From: Paenibacillus xylanexedens
Lineage (GTDB): Bacteria; Bacillota; Bacilli; Paenibacillales; Paenibacillaceae
DNA length: 64,000 bases
Direction of reading: 5' to 3'
Assembly (NCBI RefSeq): GCF_007680605.1
Contig: NZ_VEIO01000001.1
Coordinates: 806,001 to 870,000 of the forward strand
Part shown: in pieces, positions 57,189-64,000 of the stretch
Numbering within the stretch: the first letter of the stretch is position 1
Layout of the letters: every line of letters begins with the position of its first letter
The notes under the pieces: model-generated
Databases searched by the model: none
Seen by the model: the letters and a program-made list of their open reading frames with translations, nothing else
Told to the model about the DNA's origin: nothing
Translations under genes and position numbers: made by a program

Positions 57189-57201
57189 ACGCCGTTTTTT
57201 T
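57177..57201 (+). terminator. Possible terminator at the ylxY end
   Basis: ACGG (57177-57180) pairs with CCGT (57192-57195) with weak inner pairing, followed by seven Ts (57195-57201). The stem is short. Confidence 0.45.
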
Positions 57202-57290
57202 GTTAATATCAAAAAGTTGGAACCAAATGTCGATTTCAATTTGTTCATTATTGAGATCAGGGCAATTATAGAGATGTAGGAGGGCCAACC

Positions 57291-58571
57291 GTGAAAAAAA
57301 TTCAGCTGGGCAATGGCCTCAGAGTTGTGATGGAACAAATCCCGACCTGTCGTTCCGTGTCATTTGGAATCTGGGTGAAAACAGGTTCGCGTAATGAGCG
57401 TACCGAAAATAACGGGGTATCCCATTTTATTGAACATATGCTGTTTAAGGGAACAGATCGTTTCGATGCCAAAGCGATTGCGGAGCAATTTGACGCCATT
57501 GGCGGTAATGTGAATGCATTTACATCCAAAGAGTATACCTGCTATTATGCGAAAGTGCTGGATGAGCATCTGCCAATTGCGGTTGATGTGTTGTCCGATA
57601 TGTTTTTCCGTTCCAAAATGGACGACGGTGAACTGGTCAAAGAGAAAAACGTAATTTTGGAAGAAATCTCAATGTACGAGGATACGCCTGACGACATGGT
57701 TCACGATTTGATGGCGCTCGCTGCATATGGAGAGCATCCGCTGGCATATCCGATCCTGGGAACCGAAGAACGACTTAAAGCGATGGATTCCAGTCATTTA
57801 CGTGCATATATGAAGGAACACTACACCATCGAGAATACCGTGATCAGTATTGCGGGTAACATTGACGATAGTGTGATTGATCTGATGGAGAAACACTTTG
57901 GTGCTTTTGATGTTAACGGTGTAACCGAGGAAGTAAACATTCCGACCTTTCAAAGCGGTCAGCTCTTCCACAAAAAGAAAACGGAGCAGAATCATATCTG
58001 TATCTCGTTTCCGGGCTGCAAAATCGGAGACCCGCTGCAATTTGCCATGGTTGTTCTTAACAATGCAATTGGCGGTGGCATGAGCTCCAGATTGTTCCAG
58101 GAAATCCGTGAAAAGCGTGGTCTCGCTTACTCCGTTTATTCCTATCATAGCTCTCATGCGGACAGTGGACTATTCACGATCTATGCGGGGACAGCGCCGA
58201 AACAGACCAAAGAAGTGCTGGATCTGACCAAAGAAGTTCTACGTGATCTGGCTGTAAATGGATTATCCGAGGATGAACTGCGTAAAGGCAAGGAGCAGCT
58301 GAAAGGCAGTCTGATCCTGAGTCTGGAGAGCACGGGCAGTCGTATGAACCGACTGGGGAAAAATGAATTGATGCTTGGCAGACATCATACGCTTGACGAG
58401 ATGATTGCCAAAATTGAGCAAGTCACGATGAATGACATCGACGCTGTGCTTGATCTGATGTTTGCAGAGCCGTTTGCGCTCGCGATGGTAGGAGCTTCAG
58501 ACAAGACGATTGCTGGACTGAGAAGGGATGATTTGGTTGCATTACGTTCAAATAAAGAAATTACCGGGTAA
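57291..58571 (+). CDS. mlpA: M16-family zinc protease (MlpA/YmxG)
   Basis: 426 residues. Inverted zinc motif HFIEHMLF (HxxEH) with the downstream Glu in [12 protein letters not shown]. The C-terminal half is the inactive partner domain ([20 protein letters not shown]). B. subtilis MlpA (YmxG) sits at the same place and is reported to affect extracellular protease levels. GTG 57291 follows TAGGAGGG. It overlaps dut by 35 bases. Confidence 0.94.
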   Translation: MKKIQLGNGLRVVMEQIPTCRSVSFGIWVKTGSRNERTENNGVSHFIEHMLFKGTDRFDAKAIAEQFDAIGGNVNAFTSKEYTCYYAKVLDEHLPIAVDVLSDMFFRSKMDDGELVKEKNVILEEISMYEDTPDDMVHDLMALAAYGEHPLAYPILGTEERLKAMDSSHLRAYMKEHYTIENTVISIAGNIDDSVIDLMEKHFGAFDVNGVTEEVNIPTFQSGQLFHKKKTEQNHICISFPGCKIGDPLQFAMVVLNNAIGGGMSSRLFQEIREKRGLAYSVYSYHSSHADSGLFTIYAGTAPKQTKEVLDLTKEVLRDLAVNGLSEDELRKGKEQLKGSLILSLESTGSRMNRLGKNELMLGRHHTLDEMIAKIEQVTMNDIDAVLDLMFAEPFALAMVGASDKTIAGLRRDDLVALRSNKEITG

Positions 58572-58980
58572 CGAAGATATTAAACTGCCGCAAAAGATGT
58601 CCGAGCTGGCTGCCGGCTTTGATGTGGTGGCCGCATTGGACGAAGAGGTTGTACTAGAGCCGGGGCAGCGTACGTTGATCCCTACTGGTCTTGCGATGGC
58701 GATGCCAGCTGGGCTGGAAGCTCAAATTCGTCCGCGTAGCGGACTTGCGTTCAAACACGGGATTACCTGTCTCAACACTCCTGGAACCATTGATGCGGAC
58801 TATCGCGGTGAGGTGAAGGTGTTACTCATTAATTTGGGTCAGGAGCCGTTTACGATTGTGCGAGGGGAACGAATTGCTCAAATCGTGTTTCAGACGGTGC
58901 CTGCCATCGAATTGACGGAAGTGGCCGAACTTTCGGAAACCGTGCGGGGCGAAGGCGGATTCGGACACACAGGTAAATAA
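58537..58980 (+). CDS. dut: dUTP diphosphatase
   Basis: 147 residues. Dut hydrolyses dUTP to dUMP, keeping uracil out of DNA. All five trimeric dUTPase motifs are present: [36 protein letters not shown] and [11 protein letters not shown] (His where Ser is common). TTG 58537, eight bases after AAGGGA, gives [12 protein letters not shown] 58528 overlaps the ribosome site. It starts inside mlpA in another frame and takes the place of ymxH in B. subtilis. Confidence 0.95.
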   Translation: MHYVQIKKLPGNEDIKLPQKMSELAAGFDVVAALDEEVVLEPGQRTLIPTGLAMAMPAGLEAQIRPRSGLAFKHGITCLNTPGTIDADYRGEVKVLLINLGQEPFTIVRGERIAQIVFQTVPAIELTEVAELSETVRGEGGFGHTGK

Positions 58981-59013
58981 CCATACCGTACGTGATTTCT
59001 TTTTTACAAACAT

Positions 59014-59053
59014 ATTGTTGGCTAACGATAATAATTGTTGGCTAACGATAATA
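59014..59053 (+). repeat. Perfect 20-base tandem duplication
   Basis: ATTGTTGGCTAACGATAATA occurs twice head-to-tail (59014-59033, 59034-59053). It lies between dut and its terminator. Each unit holds a near-palindrome GTTGGCTAAC. It could be a slippage product or a double binding site. Confidence 0.9.
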
Positions 59054-59068
59054 ATAGCGTGTATCCCG

Positions 59069-59093
59069 GCCGCCCTTTACAGGGCGGCTTTTT
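59069..59093 (+). terminator. Strong terminator after dut
   Basis: GCCGCCCT (59069-59076), TTAC loop, AGGGCGGC (59081-59088), then TTTTT. It separates vegetative dut from the sporulation-driven dpaA-dpaB. Confidence 0.93.
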
Positions 59094-59127
59094 ATGTTGA
59101 ACATGGATTTCATTCCTTTATTGTTTT

Positions 59128-59156
59128 CACCCCGCTGTAGGCCACTGCATACGATA
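59128..59156 (+). promoter_or_regulatory. Sigma-K-type promoter of dpaA-dpaB
   Basis: CACC (59128-59131) fits the -35 mACm, and CATACGATA (59148-59156) fits the -10 CATAnnnTA exactly, with a 16-base spacer. The spoVF operon is controlled by mother-cell sigma-K in B. subtilis, so the call matches known biology. Confidence 0.8.
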
Positions 59157-59189
59157 AGGCATACATGTGGTGAAAGGAGTGACGTCCCG

Positions 59190-60089
59190 ATGCTGACCGG
59201 AGTCCGGATAGTCGTTCTTGGCGGAGATGCAAGGCAGCTTGAAGTCATTCAAAAATGCGCCGAGCTTGATGCAACGGTAAGTGTAGTAGGCTTCGATCAA
59301 CTGGAGCAAGTGATTCCGGGCATTGAGCACCGCGAACTTAAGGATGAAGTGTTTGCTTCTGCAGATGTATTGGTCCTGCCTGTTGTGAGCTGTGATGATC
59401 AAGGAAAAGTGAGCTCTTCGTTTAGTGTTGAACCGATTGTTCTGAAAAAGGAACATATGGCCGCCCTGCCGGAGCACTGCACCGTGTTTACTGGCATGGC
59501 AAAGCCGTTTTTGCGTGAACTTTGTGAGGAGAATGGCCTTCGGCTTGTGGAAGTGCTTGATCGTGATGACATCGCACTATACAACTCTATTCCGACAGCG
59601 GAGGGAGCCATCGCCATTGCAATTAAAGAAACGGATTTTACGATTCACGGGTCTGAATGCATCGTGCTTGGCATCGGTCGAACAGGGTTTACGCTAGCCA
59701 AAACATTGCAAGGACTTGGAGCTAATGTACGAGTGGGGATTCGGCGGAATGAGGATGTTGCCAGGGCAACGATCATGGGCTGGAAGCCTTTCATGACAAC
59801 GGATTTGGCCGCTCAAACCGGGGAAGTTGACTTGCTTTTTAATACGATACCGACTATGATAATCACAGCACAAATCCTGTCCAGGATGCCTCAAAAAGCC
59901 GTCATTATCGACCTTGCATCCGCCCCAGGCGGCTGCGATTTCAGATATGCAGACAAACGTGGCATTAAGGCACTGCTCGCACCAGGCCTCCCCGGCATTG
60001 TTGCTCCCAGAACGGCTGGCGGCATTATTGCCGACGCGTTAATCCGTTTGCTTTTGGAAGAACAGAACGCACGGGAGGTTAAATCATGA
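59190..60089 (+). CDS. dpaA: Dipicolinate synthase subunit A (SpoVFA)
   Basis: 299 residues. With DpaB it converts dihydroxy-tetrahydrodipicolinate to dipicolinic acid, the major spore-core solute. NAD(P)-binding motif CIVLGIGRTGFTLAKTL; DRDDIALYNSIPTAEGAI and ALLAPGLPGIVAPRTAGGI are family hallmarks. ATG 59190 follows AAAGGAGTG and gives MLTGVRIVVLGGDARQLE, as in B. subtilis. It overlaps dpaB by four bases. Confidence 0.97.
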   Translation: MLTGVRIVVLGGDARQLEVIQKCAELDATVSVVGFDQLEQVIPGIEHRELKDEVFASADVLVLPVVSCDDQGKVSSSFSVEPIVLKKEHMAALPEHCTVFTGMAKPFLRELCEENGLRLVEVLDRDDIALYNSIPTAEGAIAIAIKETDFTIHGSECIVLGIGRTGFTLAKTLQGLGANVRVGIRRNEDVARATIMGWKPFMTTDLAAQTGEVDLLFNTIPTMIITAQILSRMPQKAVIIDLASAPGGCDFRYADKRGIKALLAPGLPGIVAPRTAGGIIADALIRLLLEEQNAREVKS

Positions 60090-60682
60090 ACTGGCAGGGT
60101 AAAACGGTAGGTTACGCAATTACGGGGTCTCATTGTACGTTTGAAGAGGTTATGCCAGTCATTAGCCGCTTTGTATCCGAAGGCGCGAATGTCGTTCCGA
60201 TTATTTCGAACTCGGTACTGACGACGGATACGCGATTCGGAACAGCGCAGAATTGGCAAAAACAATTGAAAGATATAACGGGTAATGAGATCATCTCTAC
60301 AATTGTTGAGGCGGAGCCCTTAGGGCCCTCCAAGCTGCTTGATGTGCTGGTCATTGCTCCGTGCACGGGGAATACCACAAGCAAGCTGGCGAACGCGATG
60401 ACGGATAGTCCGGTGCTTATGGCTGCAAAAGCGCAGATGCGTAATCAGCGTCCGCTTGTGCTGGCGATATCAACGAATGATGGACTTGGTTTGAATGCAG
60501 CAAATATAGCTAAATTATTAGTGGCCAAATATGTATATTTTGTACCGTTTGGTCAAGATGATCCAACGAAAAAACCAAACTCGTTAGTTGCCAAAATGGA
60601 ACTTATCCCGGAGGCTTGCTGGAGTGCACTGGAAGGAAAGCAACTGCAACCGATGATTGTGGAGCGTGCTCCACAGGCTTAA
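60086..60682 (+). CDS. dpaB: Dipicolinate synthase subunit B (SpoVFB)
   Basis: 198 residues. Flavoprotein-fold subunit of dipicolinate synthase: KTVGYAITGSHCTFEEVMP, VLVIAPCTGNTTSKLANAM, LVLAISTNDGLGLNAANIA. The start overlaps dpaA (ATGA). It marks the organism as a spore former. asd is expected next by comparison with B. subtilis but is absent. Confidence 0.97.
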   Translation: MNWQGKTVGYAITGSHCTFEEVMPVISRFVSEGANVVPIISNSVLTTDTRFGTAQNWQKQLKDITGNEIISTIVEAEPLGPSKLLDVLVIAPCTGNTTSKLANAMTDSPVLMAAKAQMRNQRPLVLAISTNDGLGLNAANIAKLLVAKYVYFVPFGQDDPTKKPNSLVAKMELIPEACWSALEGKQLQPMIVERAPQA

Positions 60683-60814
60683 GGATGGTATTCAGGGCAA
60701 TAACGGCTATGCGCTTGGAGAAATGAAGAAGGGTACGAGAGACAAAGAAAATCATGGGGGACGATAGCTGGATTATACAGCTACCTCTAAACACGTTCCT
60801 GTTCATAAGGGCAT

Positions 60815-60850
60815 TCCTGCTTGCATATGATCTTCATGCAGCAAGCAGGA
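60815..60850 (+). promoter_or_regulatory. Hairpin in the dpaB-dapG gap
   Basis: TCCTGCTTGC (60815-60824) pairs perfectly with GCAAGCAGGA (60841-60850), with an inner ATGA/TCAT helix. No T-run follows, so a standard terminator is unlikely; it may protect the dpaAB mRNA 3' end. Confidence 0.6.
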
Positions 60851-60859
60851 GAGATGTAT

Positions 60860-60889
60860 TTGATATACATGTCATACATGCCGTATACA
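60860..60889 (+). promoter_or_regulatory. Candidate sigma-A promoter of dapG-dapA
   Basis: TTGATA (60860-60865), 18-base spacer, TATACA (60884-60889). A vegetative promoter is expected because the upstream genes are sporulation-specific. Confidence 0.5.
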
Positions 60890-60986
60890 TTGCTGAGATT
60901 ATCGCATCGGAACGCTCCCAAGGGTTATGCATTTGTTGATTTGACCCGTGTCCAGTCTTCTTGCGTACACAAATGGAGGAATAAAG

Positions 60987-62204
60987 ATGCGTATTATGGT
61001 ACAAAAATTCGGAGGTACATCGCTCTCTACTGTGCAAGCAAGAGAGCATGTGCTCCGGCATGTTAAACGTGAGCTCGAAGCGGGTTTTAACCTCGTTATT
61101 GTGGTGTCAGCCATGGGTCGCCGCGGTGAGCCTTATGCTACGGATACACTTTTGGACTGGGCTGCACAGAACGGGAATGCTTTATCTGCTCGCGAAAAAG
61201 ATTTACTGCTGTGCTGTGGTGAAATTATTTCTGCAACAACACTCAGCAGTTTGCTTGAACATGAAGGCATTCCAACTTCAGTGCTGACCGGCGCACAAGC
61301 AGGTTTTGTGACGGACGACAATTTCGGGAATGCCCGGATATTGGATGTCCGTCCTGTTCGTGTGCTGGAACAGCTTCAACTCGGTCGCGTTGTCATTGTA
61401 ACTGGATTCCAGGGACAAACGGAAAAAGGCGATTTTACCACACTCGGACGCGGAGGTAGTGATACATCCGCTACAGCTCTGGGTGCAGCACTACGAGCTG
61501 AGATGGTGGACATATACACGGACGTTAACGGGATATTAACGGCTGACCCTCGGATAGTTGAAGATGCTCGTCCGTTGACCGTAGTAAGCTATGCGGAAAT
61601 CTGTAACATGGCTCATCATGGGGCGAAAGTTATTCATCCGCGTGCCGTCGAGATTGCGATGCAATCGCAAATTCCCGTGCGGGTAAGATCTACTTTTGCC
61701 GATACAGAAGGTACGCTTGTTACCCATCCGGAAGGGTTTCAGGATGTACAGACAGGCATTATTGACCGCTATGTAACCGGTATTGCTTATGTGAGCAATG
61801 TTACGCAGATTACGGTGGATGTTCCTGGTGGGACGGATCGCCTCCAATTAAAAGTTTTCAAAACGATGGCGGAAAATTCAATTAGCGTTGATTTTATTAA
61901 TGTAACCCCCTCGGGAGTCGTCTATACCGTGTTTGATAGTGATTCCGAGAAGGCTATACGCGTATTGCAGGAGATCGGACTAAAGCCTCAAAGTCTGTCC
62001 GGCTGTGCCAAAGTATCTGTTATTGGCGGAGGAATTAACGGTGTGCCTGGAATTATGGCCCGCATTGTGGAGTCACTTACACTCGCAGATATTCAGATTT
62101 TGCAATCGGCGGATTCCAATACAACGATCTGGGTGCTTGTTAAAAAAGAAGATATGGTTCAGGCTTTGAGAGCACTTCATGCCTCATTCGAACTTCACTT
62201 GTAA
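60987..62204 (+). CDS. dapG: Aspartokinase I (DapG type)
   Basis: 405 residues. It phosphorylates aspartate, the first step to diaminopimelate, lysine and dipicolinate. Kinase motifs MVQKFGGTSLST, VVSAMGRRGEPYATD and GRGGSDTSATAL are intact. Two ACT domains fill the last third (about 260-405). The B. subtilis DapG is feedback-inhibited by meso-diaminopimelate. ATG 60987 lies seven bases after GGAGG. Confidence 0.96.
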   Translation: MRIMVQKFGGTSLSTVQAREHVLRHVKRELEAGFNLVIVVSAMGRRGEPYATDTLLDWAAQNGNALSAREKDLLLCCGEIISATTLSSLLEHEGIPTSVLTGAQAGFVTDDNFGNARILDVRPVRVLEQLQLGRVVIVTGFQGQTEKGDFTTLGRGGSDTSATALGAALRAEMVDIYTDVNGILTADPRIVEDARPLTVVSYAEICNMAHHGAKVIHPRAVEIAMQSQIPVRVRSTFADTEGTLVTHPEGFQDVQTGIIDRYVTGIAYVSNVTQITVDVPGGTDRLQLKVFKTMAENSISVDFINVTPSGVVYTVFDSDSEKAIRVLQEIGLKPQSLSGCAKVSVIGGGINGVPGIMARIVESLTLADIQILQSADSNTTIWVLVKKEDMVQALRALHASFELHL

Positions 62205-62251
62205 CTCACCCATGTTAGCGGAGCCAGACTTGTTTTGAGGGAGGAATCGAA

Positions 62252-63130
62252 TTGGACTTTGGAAGATTGATTACAGCAATGGTCACTCCGTTCAATGCAC
62301 AAGGAGAGATTCATTGGGAGGAAACGGCACGTCTCATCGATTATCTGATCGTTGATCAAAAGTCGGAGACTCTCGTGATTTCTGGAACAACAGGGGAGTC
62401 GCCAACACTTAGTGATACAGAGAAAGTTCAATTATTCGAATTTGCAGTGAAACATGCGGCTGGAAGGTGCAAGATTATTGCCGGAACGGGCAGCAACAAC
62501 ACAGCCCATTCTATCCATCTGACAAAAGAAGCTGAACGTGTTGGGGTAGACGGGGTATTATTAGTTGTTCCGTATTACAACAAGCCGAGCCAAGAAGGTA
62601 TGTTTAGACATTTTGAAGCGATTGCTGCAGCAACTACGCTGCCAGTGATGCTATACAATGTGCCTGGACGTACTGTCGCAAACCTGTCTGCTGCAACCAC
62701 GTTGCGACTGGCACAAATCCCGAATATTGTGGCGACGAAGGAATGTGCCTCCATGGAGCAGGTAACTTTAATTGCAGCCGATGCACCAGATCATTTCAGA
62801 GTCTATTCAGGGGATGATGCGGCAGGTTTGCCTGCTATTGCAGTTGGTGCTCACGGTATTGTTAGCGTGGCGAGTCACGTCGTGGGAGCAGAGATGAAAA
62901 AGATGATCGATGCCTTTTATGACGGCGACCCTCTACAAGCGAGACGCATTCATCAGAAGCTCTTCCCGCTATTTAAAGGGTTGTTTGAGTGCCCACAGCC
63001 TTTGCCTAATCCGGTAGCGGTAAAATATGCATTAACTTTACGTGGACTGGACGTAGGCTCAGTGCGTCTGCCTTTGATTCCGCCTACCGTAGAGGAGCAG
63101 GATTACATTAAAAATCTGCTTCAATTGTAA
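62252..63130 (+). CDS. dapA: 4-hydroxy-tetrahydrodipicolinate synthase
   Basis: 292 residues. DapA condenses pyruvate with aspartate semialdehyde, committing carbon to DAP, lysine and dipicolinate. The Schiff-base Lys163 is in IVATKECASM; the catalytic Tyr is in MLYNVPGRT; SGTTGESPTLSD is the phosphate-side loop. TTG 62252 lies seven bases after GAGGGAGG. It follows dapG after 47 bases and probably shares its transcript. Confidence 0.97.
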   Translation: MDFGRLITAMVTPFNAQGEIHWEETARLIDYLIVDQKSETLVISGTTGESPTLSDTEKVQLFEFAVKHAAGRCKIIAGTGSNNTAHSIHLTKEAERVGVDGVLLVVPYYNKPSQEGMFRHFEAIAAATTLPVMLYNVPGRTVANLSAATTLRLAQIPNIVATKECASMEQVTLIAADAPDHFRVYSGDDAAGLPAIAVGAHGIVSVASHVVGAEMKKMIDAFYDGDPLQARRIHQKLFPLFKGLFECPQPLPNPVAVKYALTLRGLDVGSVRLPLIPPTVEEQDYIKNLLQL

Positions 63131-63188
63131 ATAAAAGTCGGATTCATTAGACGTTTATTAATGATAAGCACGAACGCTATGTTTAACG

Positions 63189-63230
63189 AAAGAACCGCAC
63201 CTCTCAGGTAGAGGCAGCGGTTCTTTTTTT
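63189..63230 (+). terminator. Strong terminator after dapA
   Basis: AAAGAACCGC (63189-63198) pairs with GCGGTTCTTT (63217-63226), inner CCTC (63200-63203) with GAGG (63211-63214), followed by a T-run to 63230. Confidence 0.93.
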
Positions 63231-63294
63231 GACGAGCGATGTAAGGTTTCTTTTTTTGCAGGAAGGGAAACCTACAGGTTAACGAGAGAGTGAC

Positions 63295-63324
63295 TTGTTT
63301 TTTCTGTTTTTAATCATGTATAAT
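63295..63324 (+). promoter_or_regulatory. Candidate sigma-A promoter of the RNase J gene
   Basis: TTGTTT (63295-63300), 18-base spacer, TATAAT (63319-63324). The 5' UTR would be about 280 bases. Confidence 0.6.
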
Positions 63325-63609
63325 GATGTCAAGTGACTGGGTGCGGTATTTTTTTGAAATTGAAAGCGACATCGTTTCGTTGGTGTGGCTTTGCGGTGAA
63401 AAAGGAAGGAACGGCTAAGAGGGGAAATTCGGATCCAACCTGTTGGTGATGGGGTATAACTTCGAAGAACTTCTTCCAAATATCGTGAATAAAGGTGTTC
63501 TTTTGCATTCATCCCTAATTCATAGGGGTGTGATGTTTGAACTACTTTTCTTAACTTACAATAAATAATAAGGTACGACGTCCAACTACCATAGGAGGTT
63601 CAGATTCAT
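63325..63609 (+). other. Long untranslated leader upstream of the RNase J gene
   Basis: About 285 bases with no coding sequence I can support. It contains small hairpins such as ATCCCTA/TAGGGGT (63511-63517, 63523-63529). No known riboswitch recognised. Confidence 0.5.
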
Positions 63610-64000
63610 TTGTCTAAGAAAAATAATAATAACGAGAAGCTGATGATTTTTGCATTGGGCGGCGTAGGCGAGATTGGTAAAAATATGTATGTTATCCAAT
63701 ACGCGAACGACATTGTAGTCGTAGACGCTGGTCTTAAATTCCCTGAAGAAGATATGCTTGGTATTGATATTGTCATCCCTGACATTTCGTACTTGACCGA
63801 GAACCGTGATAAAGTACGCGGCATTATTTTAACTCACGGTCACGAGGATCACATCGGCGGTTTGCCATATGTCCTCAAACACTTGAATGTTCCTGTTTAC
63901 GGAACCAGACTTACACTTGGTCTTGTTGAGAACAAACTGAAAGAAGCTAATTTGCTGGGTGAGACGAAACGTATCCTCATCAACGCAGATTCAGAGATCG
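63610..64000 (+). CDS. rnjB: Ribonuclease J (3' truncated), rnjB position
   Basis: The first 130 residues of a metallo-beta-lactamase/beta-CASP RNase. RNase J is a 5'-3' exo- and endonuclease. [19 protein letters not shown] is followed by the full zinc motif [10 protein letters not shown] (His76, His78, Asp80, His81). Gene order matches B. subtilis rnjB (ymfA), but there the motif is altered (HGHDEN, as I recall), so this copy looks catalytically complete and may be closer to RnjA in activity. TTG 63610 is 12 bases after AGGAGG. The window ends inside the gene. Confidence 0.9.
   Translation, partial: MSKKNNNNEKLMIFALGGVGEIGKNMYVIQYANDIVVVDAGLKFPEEDMLGIDIVIPDISYLTENRDKVRGIILTHGHEDHIGGLPYVLKHLNVPVYGTRLTLGLVENKLKEANLLGETKRILINADSEI

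Larger units (their letters stand above)
60683..60986 (+). other. 304-base gap at the expected asd site
   Basis: No protein of asd type is readable in any frame (no nucleotide-binding GxTGxVG start or active-site Cys segment). The gap holds a hairpin (60815-60850), several ATACAT words (60865-60890) and a candidate promoter. No typical lysine riboswitch was recognised. Confidence 0.75.

Noticed and set aside
57241..57272. Possible sigma-A promoter just before mlpA (TTCATT, TATAGA)
   Set aside because: The implied transcription start would fall at the ribosome site; hexamers are weak.
60754..60939. Short + strand frame in the dpaB-dapG gap
   Set aside because: 61 residues, no ribosome site, crosses a hairpin, and no resemblance to Asd.

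Overview
The window is a continuous stretch of core chromosome from a Gram-positive, motile, endospore-forming Firmicute, most likely a Paenibacillus. That genus call is an inference from gene order, protein character and moderate G+C; no 16S gene is present. Every gene lies on the + strand. There are no rRNA or tRNA genes, insertion sequences, phage genes or CRISPR arrays. Gene order closely follows Bacillus subtilis from flgC to the second RNase J gene, with a few clear differences.

Region 1 (1-31247) is the fla/che operon, entered inside flgC. It runs fliE-fliF-fliG-fliH-fliI-fliJ-ylxF(motE-like)-fliK-flgD-(TIGR02530-like gene)-flgE-swrD-fliL-fliM-fliY-cheY-fliO/Z-fliP-fliQ-fliR-flhB-flhA-flhF-flhG-cheB-cheA-cheW-cheC-cheD-(two-helix membrane protein)-sigD. 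It ends with four less familiar genes: a DUF342/FapA-family protein, a small hydrophilic protein, a SwrB-like membrane protein and a MltG-like protein lacking a catalytic domain. Together these encode the basal body, C-ring, export apparatus, hook assembly, chemotaxis core and the flagellar sigma factor. Genes are tightly packed, often with ATGA overlaps, and several gaps contain RNA hairpins without T-runs. A terminator at 31231-31278 closes the operon.

Region 2 (31280-52280) carries translation, envelope-lipid and replication genes. The order is rpsB-tsf, pyrH-frr, uppS-cdsA-dxr-rseP-proS-polC, then from a strong sigma-A promoter rimP-nusA-rnpM(ylxR)-ylxQ-infB-rbfA-nrnA-truB-ribF. The ProRS is the short archaeal/eukaryote-like type. 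A long imperfect RNA hairpin lies just upstream of polC, and another stem-loop just upstream of pyrH.

Region 3 (53224-64000) contains rpsO with an S15-type autoregulatory leader, then pnp, ylxY, an M16 protease gene, dut, the dipicolinate synthase genes dpaA-dpaB, dapG, dapA and the start of an RNase J gene. Sporulation promoters are readable upstream of ylxY (sigma-E-like) and dpaA (sigma-K-like). The asd gene found between dpaB and dapG in B. subtilis is absent; a 304-base hairpin-containing gap stands in its place. dut occupies the place of ymxH.

I found no convincing novel defence or mobile system. The most notable items are the unexplained RNA structures (before polC, pyrH, rimP and dapG), the accessory proteins around sigD, and local departures from the B. 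subtilis order.
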